A stretch of DNA of 64,000 nt from Rhodobacter sp. CZR27 (GCF_002407205.1 NZ_CP023548.1:1388501-1452500), one strand, 5' to 3'; positions 51,596 to 60,735 are shown, counted from the stretch's first letter. Notes: generated by a model not told the origin, from the letters alone. Numbers and translations: made by a program.

Positions 51596-52612
51596 ATGCC
51601 GATCGATCGTCGCCAGTTTCTTGCCGGAGCCGCCACCGCGCTCGGCCTTGCCCTGCCGGCGGTCGCGCAGGCGCCACGCCGTCCGCGCCTCGCCGGCACG
51701 CTGGAGGCCGCGCGGTCGCTGCGCCAGCTCAATGCGCTGGTGGTCGCGCGGGGCGGGGAGATCCTGGTATCCGAGGCGCTGCGCGGGCCGTCGCCGGACC
51801 GGCCCGTCAACGTGAAGTCGGTGTCCAAGACCCTGGTCGCGGCACTCCTCGGGGCGGCCATCGACCGCGGCGTGGTGCCCGGCGTCCGGGCGACGCTGGG
51901 AGAGCTTGCGCCGGGGCTGATCCCGGACGGGGCTGATCCCCGTGTCCGCGCCCTGACGCTCGAGGATCTGGTGAGCCTGCGGTCGGGGCTGGAGCGCACC
52001 TCGGGCCCGAATTACGGCGCCTGGGTATCGAGCGGGAACTGGGTCGCCTTCGCCCTGTCGCGTCCCTTCGTCGCCGAACCGGGCGGGGCGATGCTCTATT
52101 CCACCGGCAGCTTCCACATCCTCGGCGCGGCACTGGCAGAGGTTTCGGGCCGCAGCCTGCTTGCGCTCGCCCGCGACTGGCTGGGCGGGCCGCTCGACAT
52201 CGCGATCCCGTCGTGGACGCGCGACCCGCAGGGCTTCTATCTCGGCGGCAACGAGATGGCGCTGTCGCCGCTCGCCCTGCTGCGCTTCGGCGAGATGGTG
52301 CGCACGGGCGGGACGTGGGGTGGCCGGCAGGTGCTGTCGCGCGACTGGGTCGACCGCTCGCTCACCCCCCGCACGCGGTCGCCATTCTCAGGGCTGGACT
52401 ACGGCTATGGCTGGTTCCTCGGCGCCTCTGCGGGAGAGAGGCTGGCGCTCGCGCGCGGCTATGGCGGGCAGATCGTCTGCCTGCTGCCGGACCTCGAGGC
52501 GACGGTCGTCATCACCTCGGACCCGACGCAGCCCGCCCGCAGCGGGGGCTATTTCGGCGACCTCATGCGGCTGGTGGGCGAGGTGGCGGTGCCGGAATTG
52601 CGGGCAGCCTGA
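51596..52612 (+). CDS. Exported serine hydrolase, class C beta-lactamase family
   Basis: 338 residues. N-terminal Tat-type signal RRQFLAGAATALGLAL ending AVAQA. The catalytic SxxK is S75-V-S-K78, and YST near residue 168 stands for the YxN motif. Further family marks: LEDLVSLRSGLE, GNEMALSPLALLRFGEMV and GYGWFLGAS. Such proteins are periplasmic esterases, DD-peptidases or relatives rather than true lactamases. Substrate unknown. ATG 51596 lies 9 nt after a GGAGG stretch. Confidence 0.85.
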   Translation: MPIDRRQFLAGAATALGLALPAVAQAPRRPRLAGTLEAARSLRQLNALVVARGGEILVSEALRGPSPDRPVNVKSVSKTLVAALLGAAIDRGVVPGVRATLGELAPGLIPDGADPRVRALTLEDLVSLRSGLERTSGPNYGAWVSSGNWVAFALSRPFVAEPGGAMLYSTGSFHILGAALAEVSGRSLLALARDWLGGPLDIAIPSWTRDPQGFYLGGNEMALSPLALLRFGEMVRTGGTWGGRQVLSRDWVDRSLTPRTRSPFSGLDYGYGWFLGASAGERLALARGYGGQIVCLLPDLEATVVITSDPTQPARSGGYFGDLMRLVGEVAVPELRAA

Positions 52613-52830
52613 CGGTGGCTGTTGCGGCAACGAGTCGAGCCATGCGCCGGAAAAGGCAGGCGGGCATCCGGCAGCGGAAGAACCCGGCTGTCCCGCCGGC
52701 ATATGCCCCACCCGGCACGACCCGGAATGGCAACGCCTGGCCCGCGCGGGGCGTGTTGCAGCGGCGGGCCGGAGCCCGTCCGACATCCGCACTTTCGGGA
52801 GGGGCCGGCCGTCGCAAGGCCGGAAATGAC

Positions 52831-52856
52831 GAAGGGCACCCGCAAGGGTGCCCTTC
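52831..52856 (-). terminator. Terminator of the tRNA-Gly gene
   Basis: A perfect 11-bp stem GAAGGGCACCC/GGGTGCCCTTC with a 4-nt loop, 8 bp downstream of the tRNA 3' end. It can also end transcription from the serine hydrolase side. Confidence 0.8.
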
Positions 52857-52863
52857 TGTCGTC

Positions 52864-52938
52864 TGGAGCGGGCGATGAGATTCGAACTCACGACCCTTAC
52901 CTTGGCAAGGTAATGCTCTACCCCTGAGCTACGCCCGC
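52864..52938 (-). tRNA. tRNA-Gly (anticodon GCC)
   Basis: On the minus strand a full cloverleaf is read: acceptor stem GCGGGCG with CGCCCGC, D-arm with AGCTCAGGGGTAGAGC, anticodon loop TTGCCAA giving GCC, T-arm with GTTCGAATC, discriminator T and encoded CCA at 52864-52866. No integrase or attachment site is seen next to it. Confidence 0.97.
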
Positions 52939-52996
52939 GCTCCGTGGGCCGGGTATTAGCCGAGGCGTTCGGCGGCTGCAAGAGCCTTCTTGCACC

Positions 52997-54196
52997 TCAT
53001 GCAATTCCCCGAGCCTCGACCGCCGGAACCGCCGCGAAGGTCGCGGGCGCCACCTTCGCCGACGCGCGCGCCGCGCCATGGTGCTTCCAGCGGTCGGCGA
53101 GCCAGGCCACGAGGAACTGCACCGACAGGCCCGTGGCCAGCAGCAGGGTGTCGAACAGGAAGTGGTCGCCCGTCACGTCCTTGATGCCCTGCATCACGAA
53201 GCACAGCACCGTGCCCGTGGCGAAGACCTGCAGGGCATGGCGCCCGAGCAGCGCAAGAGGCTCCGTCACCGGAGAGGCCGCAAGGCTGCGCACCCAGCCC
53301 ACCGTCGTCAGCAGATAGACCAGCGACAGAACGTGCAGCAGGCGCGGCACGGTGGCGAAGGTCTTGTCGAAGGCGGTGACGTAGAAGGGCAGGCCCAGCT
53401 CGGTGTTCAGGATCCACATGAAGTGGTTCATCGCCTCGTTCACGGCCGGGACCTTCAGCCAGAGAAGCGACAGCAGCAGATAGGCCGCCGAGAGGAGTTG
53501 CAGCCACGGCAGCACCGGCACGAATCGCTGTCCGCGCTTCAGCGCCACCCCGGTCAGCAGGCCGCAGACGAAGATGATCTGCCAGGACAGGGGGTTGAAG
53601 AACCAGCCGCCTGCGTTGGGGAAGTTCGGCAGGTTCAGCCGGAACTGACCCGCGGCGGCCCACAGCAGCACCGAGGCCGCCAGAAGCGTGCGCGGCCAGC
53701 GCAGCGCCGCGATGAGCAGAAGCGGCGTCACCAGGAGCAGCGTGGCATAGAGCGGCAGGATGTTGGTGTATCCCAGCTGATGCGTCAGCGCCGGCACGCC
53801 GATCATGAAGCCGAGCGGCTTCTCAAACAGCACCCAGACCTGATTCTCGTGCAGGAGTTGCGGGGCCGCGAACCAGAGCGCGAAGGCCGCCGAGATGGCG
53901 ATGGCCCAGACCGTCGTCAGCATGTGGACGAGGTAGAGCGTCCACGCCCGCCGCCAGACCTTGCGGGCCGCTGCCCAGGAAGGCTGCCAGAAGCCCTTGG
54001 AGTAGGCGAGGCCGGCGGCGATCCCGGACATCAGCACGAAGGCCTCGGCCGCGTCCGAAAAGCCGAAGTTCCGGCTGGTGAAGTTCTCCCATACCGTGCC
54101 GGGCACATGGTTGACGAAGATCATCACCAGCGCGAGGCCGCGGAACATGTCGAGTCGCTTGTCGCGTCCCGCCTGTATCGATCCCCCGTCAGGCAT
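52997..54196 (-). CDS. opgC: OpgC, periplasmic glucan succinyltransferase
   Basis: 399 residues from ATG 54196, 8 nt inside the end of opgH. About ten membrane spans. OpgC family marks: DKRLDMFRGLALVMIFVNHVPG at the N-terminus with the conserved His, NFGFSDAAEAFVLMSG, and YTNILPLYATLLL. In R. sphaeroides OpgC adds succinyl groups to osmoregulated periplasmic glucans. It is the last gene of the opgGIHC operon. Confidence 0.93.
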   Translation of the reverse strand: MPDGGSIQAGRDKRLDMFRGLALVMIFVNHVPGTVWENFTSRNFGFSDAAEAFVLMSGIAAGLAYSKGFWQPSWAAARKVWRRAWTLYLVHMLTTVWAIAISAAFALWFAAPQLLHENQVWVLFEKPLGFMIGVPALTHQLGYTNILPLYATLLLVTPLLLIAALRWPRTLLAASVLLWAAAGQFRLNLPNFPNAGGWFFNPLSWQIIFVCGLLTGVALKRGQRFVPVLPWLQLLSAAYLLLSLLWLKVPAVNEAMNHFMWILNTELGLPFYVTAFDKTFATVPRLLHVLSLVYLLTTVGWVRSLAASPVTEPLALLGRHALQVFATGTVLCFVMQGIKDVTGDHFLFDTLLLATGLSVQFLVAWLADRWKHHGAARASAKVAPATFAAVPAVEARGIA

Positions 54197-55976
54197 GTTG
54201 CACCGCCAGCGCCATCCCTTCCTCGGGGGCCTGGCTGTTCTGCCAGTCGGCCAGGATCGCTTCATGAGCGAGGAGCACCGGGGTAGGGGCCATATCCAGC
54301 GGGGTGGTGAAAAGCGCGGAACAGCTGCGCTTCGAGGTGCTCATGATGACGAGCGGGGAAAGGATCATCGGAATGGCCACCGGAAGAAGCCAGGGCACGA
54401 GGCCCGGCGCGAAATAGTAGGTGGCGCCGATGCCGACGAGGCCCCAGGTGACGATCCAGTGGCTGGCCATCCAGGCCTCGGCCAGCGTCAGGCTGCCGTC
54501 GCCGCGGTTGTTCGTGGGCCAGCCGCCGTCACGTCCCAGCACGACCTGCAGGACGGAGCGGGTCTGGAACGCCATCAGGATCGGCGCGATGATGCTGGAG
54601 AAGGCAAGCTCCGCCAGGGTGGAGACGAGGACGCGGAAGGCGCCGCCAAAGCCCGCGGCACGGCCGGTCAGGATCGCCTCGAAGGCGATGAGCAGCTTCG
54701 GCAGCAGCAGCAGGCCGAAGATGCCGACCGCCAGACCGATGGCCTTCCAGGTCTCGTCCGAGGGGAAGACCGGGAACGGCCAGTAGGGCACCGGGAAATA
54801 GTCGAGCGGGGGCGCGAAGAACGGCGCCGCGATCGAGGCGAGGATGAATCCCAGCCAGAACAGCGGCGCGATATAGGCCATGATGCCCTGGACGAAGACG
54901 AAGCGGTTCCAGGCCCGCAGCCCGGGCGCGAACAGGATCCGCCCGTGCTGCAGGTTGCCCTGGCACCAGCGCCGGTCTCGCTTGGCGTGATCCACGAGGT
55001 TCTCGGGGCCTTCCTCGTAGGAGCCGCCGATGTCGTCGTCGAACCGCACCGTCCAGCCCGACCGCGCCAGCAGGGCGGCCTCGACATAGTCGTGGCTCAT
55101 CACGGGGCCGCCGAAGGGCGGCGGGCCGCTCAGTTCGGGCAGGCCGCAGCTTTCCGCAAAGGCGCGGACGCGGACGATGGCGTTGTGTCCCCAGAACGGC
55201 CCGGTCTCGCCCTGCATCATGGCAAGGCCCCGCGCGAAGATCGGCGCATGCAGCGCAGCCGAGAACTGCATCGACCGGCCGAAGCGGGCCTTCGCCTTGG
55301 TGACGGCGGGCAGCGTCTGCAGCAGGCCGAGCCGCGGCTCCGCCTCCATGCGGCGGACCATCTCGACGAGGGTCTCGCCCTCCATCAGGCTGTCGGCGTC
55401 AAGAATGACCGCCAGCTCGTAGGCGGCGCCGGACTTCTGGATGAAATCCTCGATGTTGCCGGCCTTGCGGCCCTTGTTCACCGGGCGGCGGCGGTAGAAG
55501 ATCCGGCCCTCGGCCTCGCGCTCGCGAAGCAGCCGCAGGAACCAGAACCGCTCGCGCGCCGCGATGGTCTCGTCCCGCGTGTCCGACAGGATCGCGAAAT
55601 GGAACAGGTCATGCCAGGGCGTCGCCGCCAGCGAGGCATCCATGGCCGCGATGCGCGAGAAGGTCGCCACCGGATCCTCGTTGTAGACCGGGACGAGGAT
55701 CACCGTCTTCGCCGCGATGGGCGCATTGGGACGGACATTCGCCGGCCGCCGCGCGCGCGTGAACAGGCCGAGCACCGCATGCGCGGCACCCCAGGCCAGC
55801 CACGAGGTCGAGACGAGGATCAGCACGCTGCGCGTGATGTCCATCGAGTCGAGTCCGTCGGTCGAGCCGAACTGCAGAAAAAGAAAGAAGGCCCCGGCCG
55901 ACGCGAGCAGGCTGATCGCCGCTGCGAGAAGGCGCGAGGCCAACGTGACGGCGCGCAGGCGCCGCACCGCGGGCAT
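54189..55976 (-). CDS. opgH: OpgH, glucan backbone glucosyltransferase
   Basis: 595 residues. N-terminal two membrane spans, then a GT2 domain with VPVYNEDPVATFSRI, SDTRD, VNKGRKAGNIEDF, ILDADSLMEG, the SHDYVEAALL motif and RRWCQGNLQH (QxxRW-type, here RRWCQGN), then four to six C-terminal spans. It makes the linear beta-1,2-glucan chain while moving it to the periplasm. Shorter than E. coli OpgH (about 850) because it lacks the long N-terminal region. It starts 3 bp after the opgI stop. Confidence 0.94.
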   Translation of the reverse strand: MPAVRRLRAVTLASRLLAAAISLLASAGAFFLFLQFGSTDGLDSMDITRSVLILVSTSWLAWGAAHAVLGLFTRARRPANVRPNAPIAAKTVILVPVYNEDPVATFSRIAAMDASLAATPWHDLFHFAILSDTRDETIAARERFWFLRLLREREAEGRIFYRRRPVNKGRKAGNIEDFIQKSGAAYELAVILDADSLMEGETLVEMVRRMEAEPRLGLLQTLPAVTKAKARFGRSMQFSAALHAPIFARGLAMMQGETGPFWGHNAIVRVRAFAESCGLPELSGPPPFGGPVMSHDYVEAALLARSGWTVRFDDDIGGSYEEGPENLVDHAKRDRRWCQGNLQHGRILFAPGLRAWNRFVFVQGIMAYIAPLFWLGFILASIAAPFFAPPLDYFPVPYWPFPVFPSDETWKAIGLAVGIFGLLLLPKLLIAFEAILTGRAAGFGGAFRVLVSTLAELAFSSIIAPILMAFQTRSVLQVVLGRDGGWPTNNRGDGSLTLAEAWMASHWIVTWGLVGIGATYYFAPGLVPWLLPVAIPMILSPLVIMSTSKRSCSALFTTPLDMAPTPVLLAHEAILADWQNSQAPEEGMALAVQHA

Positions 55977-55979
55977 GGC

Positions 55980-56180
55980 TCAGAGCCCCGGCCTCGGGGC
56001 ACGGACCCCGAAGAGCCGCAGCACCGAGAACAGACCGCTCGGGGTCGGCTCGAGCTGCTGCTTGGGCATGGCACAGGGCGCGGCCGGAGGCGCGCCGAGA
56101 CTGTCTACGAGGGCCGCGATATCCTCGACCGTGGCGGCCTCGTGGGCTTCGGTCCGGAACGTGTCGGCAGGGTGCAGCAT
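55980..56180 (-). CDS. opgI: OpgI, small protein of the glucan operon
   Basis: 66 residues from ATG 56180, sharing one base with the opgG stop (TGATG). N-terminal helix with FRTEAHEAATVEDIAALVD, then a Pro-rich part ending LFGVRAPRPGL. The opgGIH order with a small opgI is the one reported for R. sphaeroides; its role is not defined. Longer frames through it extend into opgG out of frame. Confidence 0.85.
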   Translation of the reverse strand: MLHPADTFRTEAHEAATVEDIAALVDSLGAPPAAPCAMPKQQLEPTPSGLFSVLRLFGVRAPRPGL

Positions 56181-57826
56181 CAGGCTTTGTTCCACTGATA
56201 GAGCCAGGTTTCCGAGAGCTTGCGTCCATAACCGGCAATGTGAGCTGCCAGTTCCACCGTGGCCCCCTCGGGTGCGGCCACGTCGAGAACGAGACGCCAT
56301 ATGTCCATGTCGTCGAGTCGTTCAAGGGTCTGCGTAACAATTTGTCCATGCTGGACCGAGGCGACGGCTTCGATCTCGGCATCGGGGGGCAGGCTGCCCA
56401 GCAGGCCGCCCTTGAAGTCTATGACGAACTTGCGTGTTTCCCCGTCATTCTCCGTGCCCGAGACGCCGCCGTGACCGGCCCGCGTCTCATGGATATGGGC
56501 AAGGTCGGACGGTTCTTCGACCGGCAGGGCGCCCCAGCGCAGCCGATAGGCGAATTCGCGCGCATCGCCGGCGGCAATCTGCCCTTCCGGGACCCAGAAG
56601 GCAACGATGTTGTCGTTCGTCTCGTATTTCGTCGGGATCTCGACCAGCCGCACGACGCCCTTGCCCCACTGGCCGATCGGTTCCACCGCGACCGAAGGGC
56701 GGCGCTCGTAATGCGCCTCGGCGTCCTGATAGTCCTCGAAGGCGCGCTTGCGCTGGAGCAGGCCGAAGGAGGCGATGTTCTCCTCGCCGAAATAGCTGCT
56801 CGCAAGGCGCGGCGGGTTGTTCAGCGGCCGCCAGAGCGTGTCGCCATCAGCCCGGCGGATTGCCAGCCCGTCGCTGTCGTGCACGTTCGGCCGGAAATCG
56901 TCGAAGCTCGCACGGTTCTTCTCGCCGAACAGGAACATCGAGGTCAGCGGCGCCACGCCGAGCTGCGCGACAGGGCTGCGGAAGAACAGGCGGGCGGTCA
57001 CCTCCATCACGGTCTCGATGCCGGGGGTGATGACGATCCGGTAGGCGCCGGTCACGCTGGGGCTTTCCATGGCGGCGAACAACTCGGCCGACAGGTCGCC
57101 GGCCCCCGGACGCTGGAAGTAGAAGCGCGAGAAGCGCGGGAATTCCTCGGGCGAGGCGGTCGCCGTGTTGATCGCAAGGCCGCGGGCCGAGATGCCGTAG
57201 CCGTTGCCGCGGCCGAGCGCCCGGAAGTAGCTGGCGCCGAGGAAGGCCACCAGTTCGTCCGACACGTCCGGCCGGTTCAGCGGGAAGTTCATCCGGAAGC
57301 CCGCGACGCCCGGCAGGTCGACATGCTGCGCCACGCGTTCCGCAAGGCCGTTGCGGTATTCGAAGTCGTCGGTGGAGAACTTCATCTCCTGCACGGTGCC
57401 GTCGGTGATGTCGAACAGCCTGACCGGCGCACCGAACAGCCAGCCGAGGTGGAAGGCCTGCACGCGGAACATGCTGTCGGTGTCGGCCCAGCGCGACCGC
57501 TCGGCGAGGAAGTTGATCGAGCGGTAGTCGTCATACTTCAGTTCGCCCAGGAAACCGGTGAGGTTCTCGGGCTCGACATGCGGCTTGGTGGCGGCGAGCC
57601 GCATCTCCTCGGTCAGCCAGTCGAAGCTGAACTGCTGCGGTGCGGCAACCGGCGCCTCCGGCTGCGCTTCCGGGACCACGGGCGCTGCCGGCTGGGGGGC
57701 AGGTGCTTCCTGCGCGCGCAAAGGCAGCCCGAAAAGGCCGCCGGCGGCGAGGGCAAGCGACGAACTTGCCGCCGAAAGAAGCACGCGGCGGTTCAGCCGG
57801 GCGGAGGGTGTGGCGTTCAACGACAT
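56180..57826 (-). CDS. opgG: OpgG, periplasmic glucan biosynthesis protein
   Basis: 548 residues from ATG 57826. Signal peptide with an NRRVLLSAASSSLALAAGG core (twin-Arg-like start) followed by a Pro/Ala-rich linker of about 30 residues. The OpgG/MdoG domain follows: YDDYRSINFLAERSRWAD, HVDLPGVAGFRMNFPLN, GISARGLAINTATASPEEFP, and YRIVITPGIETVMEV. OpgG shapes the glucan released by OpgH, in E. coli needed for any glucan to appear. First gene of the operon. Confidence 0.94.
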   Translation of the reverse strand: MSLNATPSARLNRRVLLSAASSSLALAAGGLFGLPLRAQEAPAPQPAAPVVPEAQPEAPVAAPQQFSFDWLTEEMRLAATKPHVEPENLTGFLGELKYDDYRSINFLAERSRWADTDSMFRVQAFHLGWLFGAPVRLFDITDGTVQEMKFSTDDFEYRNGLAERVAQHVDLPGVAGFRMNFPLNRPDVSDELVAFLGASYFRALGRGNGYGISARGLAINTATASPEEFPRFSRFYFQRPGAGDLSAELFAAMESPSVTGAYRIVITPGIETVMEVTARLFFRSPVAQLGVAPLTSMFLFGEKNRASFDDFRPNVHDSDGLAIRRADGDTLWRPLNNPPRLASSYFGEENIASFGLLQRKRAFEDYQDAEAHYERRPSVAVEPIGQWGKGVVRLVEIPTKYETNDNIVAFWVPEGQIAAGDAREFAYRLRWGALPVEEPSDLAHIHETRAGHGGVSGTENDGETRKFVIDFKGGLLGSLPPDAEIEAVASVQHGQIVTQTLERLDDMDIWRLVLDVAAPEGATVELAAHIAGYGRKLSETWLYQWNKA

Positions 57827-58171
57827 ATGATGCGGCGACGTCCGGATTCCAATGAGTTGGGCGGTGCAACTGCGAGATTCGCACCGACCAGCAATATGGT
57901 TGTGTGCTAGGCACTTGCAAGGTCGGGTGGTGCCGCAGGCGGCTGGTAAGCGTGCTTTCGCCGAACTTGTGTGCAAATCGGCGCAGGTCCCCCGGGGCGC
58001 CATGGCGCTGCATGCGCGAAATGCCCCGCGCGGTGCAAAATCGCCCGGATGCTGCGGTGCAGACAGGCAGCGGAGAGAAAATGCCGCAGGGCGGAATGTG
58101 CGGCTTTCCGTCGGGTGAGTCGGGTGGTGGCGCGGGGTGATCGGGCAGCGCGGCGACGGCCGGGGACGGAC
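57827..58171. other. Upstream region of the opg operon
   Basis: 345 bp without a gene. A sigma70-like candidate for opgG on the minus strand is TTGCAA (57915-57920), 17 bp, then ATATTG (57892-57897), some 65 bp before ATG. Short frames on both strands show no coding character. Confidence 0.4.
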
Positions 58172-58444
58172 TCAGTCGCGGCGCTCGGGGCGCGGGCCGT
58201 GCAGCAGGACGAGACGCTCGGCGCCGGCGTCATGCTCCGGGTCGGACGGGCGGCGGACGGCCGGCGCGACGCGCTCGGCGGCCTGAGACAGGGCGTGCTC
58301 GACCTCGTGCAGCTTGTGGCGCTCGGCATAGCCGATCAACGAGATCAGGTGCGGCACGAGCCAGGCATGCTCGCCCTGCGGCCTTCTGGGCCGCCGGGCA
58401 GCAAGCTGCGTCACGTTCGTCAGGTCATGCTCCGGCTTCGCCAT
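58172..58444 (-). CDS. Small hypothetical protein downstream of luxI
   Basis: 90 residues from ATG 58444 with GGAAGGA 7 nt upstream. Charged N-terminus (AKPEHDLTNVTQLAARRPRR), a helical middle with HLISLIGYAERHKLHEVEHAL and a disordered tail. No known family. It follows luxI by 117 bp on the same strand; an inverted repeat lies between. It may be part of the quorum-sensing response, but no function can be named. Confidence 0.65.
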   Translation of the reverse strand: MAKPEHDLTNVTQLAARRPRRPQGEHAWLVPHLISLIGYAERHKLHEVEHALSQAAERVAPAVRRPSDPEHDAGAERLVLLHGPRPERRD

Positions 58445-58503
58445 GCTTTGTCCTTCCGATTTCGGGGCGGCGCTCCGTTCTGCCGACGCCTCCGAAGTGC
58501 CCC

Positions 58504-58521
58504 TGCACGTTGCCTCGTGCA
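58504..58521 (-). promoter_or_regulatory. 18-bp inverted repeat upstream of the small gene
   Basis: TGCACG-N6-CGTGCA, perfect arms, 60 bp upstream of ATG 58444. Size and place suit a dimeric regulator such as a LuxR protein, but it does not match the CTG-N10-CAG lux box. Confidence 0.4.
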
Positions 58522-58539
58522 ACATTCCTGTCGTTCCGA

Positions 58540-58557
58540 CCGGCGGGAAGCCGCCGG
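58540..58557 (-). terminator. Hairpin downstream of luxI
   Basis: A 7-bp stem CCGGCGG/CCGCCGG with a 4-nt loop, directly after the luxI stop at 58562. No U-run. Confidence 0.45.
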
Positions 58558-58561
58558 CCCG

Positions 58562-59194
58562 TCAGGCAAATACAGTCTGGGGTTGCATCACGTCGTGACG
58601 GATACCGGAGAAGTCGCGAATCCTTGCCACACGCTCTTCCGAACAGTCCATCAGCGCCGCCAGCGCCGTGACCTTTCCCATCGGCTTCGGCGTGCCAAGA
58701 TAGCCGTGCGGGGCATTGCCCGAACGCTTCAGCACCCGATCCATCACCGGGTCGATCACCGCGACCGCATCGGTGACACCGGCGGACATCGCGAATTCGA
58801 ACGCGCCGATCATCACCTCGCTGGTGACATAGGCGATCGAGTTGCGCGACCGGCCACCGGAAAGCCGCTCGGTATCGACGCAGAAACGCGTGGCTTCCCA
58901 GCAGGTTGCACTGCGGAGCGGGGGCTCGCCGTCGAGGATCGAACTGAACACGTCCGAGAGCATGTGCGGGCCGGTCGTCTGCAGCAGCCGCATGCAGCCC
59001 ACCACTTGGCCGTCGTCGTCCACGCTCACGACATGGGCCGGGTCAAGCTCGTCGAAATTGTCGCGCTCCATTCCCTGGGACACCTTCACGTCCCAGCCAA
59101 GACGATCGGCAAAGACCCGCTTGCGCAACCTATACATGTCCTTCACGAGGGATGCATGCTCGTGTAAGTTGAGCGAGTCGATGATGAAAATCAT
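58562..59194 (-). CDS. cerI: Acyl-homoserine lactone synthase (LuxI family)
   Basis: 210 residues from ATG 59194 with GGGGA 8 nt upstream. The invariant LuxI residues are present: R, F and W in RLRKRVFADRLGW, the D-E-x-D pair in NFDELDPAHVV, and the GCMRLL and CWEATRF segments with the conserved Glu and Arg. It makes an acyl-homoserine lactone signal. In R. sphaeroides the known synthase is CerI, which makes a long-chain 7-cis-C14 signal; the symbol is given by analogy of organism and length, not by direct comparison. Confidence 0.9.
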   Translation of the reverse strand: MIFIIDSLNLHEHASLVKDMYRLRKRVFADRLGWDVKVSQGMERDNFDELDPAHVVSVDDDGQVVGCMRLLQTTGPHMLSDVFSSILDGEPPLRSATCWEATRFCVDTERLSGGRSRNSIAYVTSEVMIGAFEFAMSAGVTDAVAVIDPVMDRVLKRSGNAPHGYLGTPKPMGKVTALAALMDCSEERVARIRDFSGIRHDVMQPQTVFA

Positions 59195-59210
59195 TGGTTG
59201 AGTCCCCAAG

Positions 59211-59241
59211 GTTGCGTAACATACGGCTATAGTTGCGCAAT
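59211..59241. promoter_or_regulatory. Tandem 10-bp palindromic motifs upstream of luxI
   Basis: GTTGCGTAAC at 59211-59220 and GTTGCGCAAT at 59232-59241, 21 bp apart, two helical turns. Each is itself palindromic (TTGCGCAA in the second). Placed 17-47 bp upstream of the luxI ATG, fit for operator binding in cis. A longer imperfect repeat TCCCTG...CAGGGGA spans 59241-59265. Confidence 0.45.
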
Positions 59242-59320
59242 CCCTGCTTTTTCGGCTATCAGGGGAATCCCGTATCGCGGGCCCTTTCGGCGTGCTTTCT
59301 CTTCAGGGGGATGGGCTAGG

Positions 59321-60022
59321 TCATCTGGGGTAGACCAGCCCCAGCCCGATGGCGCGACCCACTGCCTGAACGGTGGAAAGCGTGCCGAGCTTCTCGCGTG
59401 CCGAGCGCAGGTGAACCTCGACGGTGCGGTGCGATATGCCGAGGATGTCGCCGATGTCCATCTGCGACTTGCCTGCTGCGACCCACTGAAGCACCTCGAT
59501 TTCGCGCTGGGAGAGCCTCGGCTGGCGCAGCGCGCGCGAGATCACGTCCGAGCGCATCACGGCGTCGTGCAGGTGCACCGCCGCCACCTGAAGCTGGCCG
59601 ATGACGGCGCGACGCAGCTTGTCCCATTCCGGACGCGGGCAGGCGCGGGTGACTGACAGAAGCCCACGGTCACCGTAGGGGCCGCGGACGGGCACCGTCA
59701 TGCCCTGGGCGGAGATGCCGAAATCCTCTGCCGCGAAGAAGACGGCATGGAAGCGCTCGTCCCGCTCGAACCGGCTCCAGTCGACGGGGGCGATGCTTTG
59801 CGCCGACTTGTGGATGGTCGGGTCCACGCGGTGCAGGTTGCGTCGCATGTAGTGCATCTTCCAGGCGTCGGGGTAGTTGGCATAGCCCTGCACCGCGCCG
59901 GTGACCGGGCTCGTCGTGGCGTAGGACGCATAGTCGAACCCCAGGGTCGCGCAAAGCTGATCGAGATATTCGAGAAAGTTCTCGTCACTCGAAGTGACCG
60001 TGCTGAGGTCGATGATGTCCAT
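59321..60022 (-). CDS. cerR: LuxR-family quorum-sensing regulator
   Basis: 233 residues. N-terminal autoinducer-binding domain with the W, Y, D and G positions of the family (YPDAWKMHYMRRNLHRVDPTI, then FGISAQGMTVPVRGPYG). C-terminal LuxR helix-turn-helix from about residue 170: LSQREIEVLQWVAAGKSQMDIGDILGIS... with the HRTVEVHL recognition helix. It lies upstream of luxI on the same strand, the usual cerR-cerI arrangement; symbol given by analogy. It should bind the signal made by LuxI. Confidence 0.9.
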   Translation of the reverse strand: MDIIDLSTVTSSDENFLEYLDQLCATLGFDYASYATTSPVTGAVQGYANYPDAWKMHYMRRNLHRVDPTIHKSAQSIAPVDWSRFERDERFHAVFFAAEDFGISAQGMTVPVRGPYGDRGLLSVTRACPRPEWDKLRRAVIGQLQVAAVHLHDAVMRSDVISRALRQPRLSQREIEVLQWVAAGKSQMDIGDILGISHRTVEVHLRSAREKLGTLSTVQAVGRAIGLGLVYPR

Positions 60023-60114
60023 TCTGCCGGCTCCGCTCCGGCCGTGCTGCGTGCCGGCAAGCCTTTCTTACCATGTTTTCCTGGCCGAAGGGAGGCGCCG
60101 CGGACGCCTTTCGG

Positions 60115-60735
60115 TCACAGAATCCCGCGGCTGGCGGCCACCGACGCCGCCTGGGCGGCGGTCTTGGCATTCATCCGCTGGGCCGCGCCCTTGAGGCGGG
60201 CCTTGACCGCGCTCTCCGAAATTCCAAGCGCATAGGCCATCTGCTTGTAGCGCATCCCGGTGGAGAGCATCCGCAGCACCTCGACCTGGCTCTCGGTCAG
60301 GGACTGCGGTTCGTTCACATGCAGCGCGGTCAGCATCTCGCGCAGGTCCTGGATCTCGGAATCAGTGAATTCGCGGTCGGAACGTGCGAAGATGCCGAAG
60401 CTCTTCTTCGGGACGGTCCCGCGTCCAGCGAGACAGATCGTCGCGCCGAAGCGCATGCCATACTGTCTGTAGCGGGCCATGACGCCCAGCGGATCGGCAA
60501 GGTCGATGGAACTCCAGCGCAGCGAGCCCTGGTTGGTAAAGGTCCACCGCATCAGCGGGTCCTGCAGCGCAAGTCCTCGTGCGGTATAGAGTTCGACAAA
60601 TGGTTCCGGAAAGGTATTCAGTTCATCCTCCGGCGAGTAGAACCCGAGGCGGAGGGCGACGTAGAAGCCGGCCTGTGCTATCTGCAGGAACGCTCCCTTC
60701 ATGTCCGACAGATGCATAAGCTTGTGCTGTTCCAT
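60115..60735 (-). CDS. Second LuxR-family regulator
   Basis: 206 residues from ATG 60735; ATG 60774 is an alternative with a GAGG 9 nt upstream, but 60735 lines up with the divergent homologue. Autoinducer-binding domain with FVELYTARGLALQDPLMRWTF, the SLRWSSIDL motif and GATICLAGRG, then a HTH with SLTESQVEVLRMLSTGMRYK and the recognition part GISESAVKARL. There is no second luxI gene, so it reads the neighbour's signal or another one. It is divergent from the HTH-less homologue. Confidence 0.88.
   Translation of the reverse strand: MEQHKLMHLSDMKGAFLQIAQAGFYVALRLGFYSPEDELNTFPEPFVELYTARGLALQDPLMRWTFTNQGSLRWSSIDLADPLGVMARYRQYGMRFGATICLAGRGTVPKKSFGIFARSDREFTDSEIQDLREMLTALHVNEPQSLTESQVEVLRMLSTGMRYKQMAYALGISESAVKARLKGAAQRMNAKTAAQAASVAASRGIL

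Noticed and set aside
52613..52830. Possible integration site or island edge at the tRNA-Gly gene
   Set aside because: No integrase, no direct repeat of the tRNA 3' end and no change in gene style on either side were seen.
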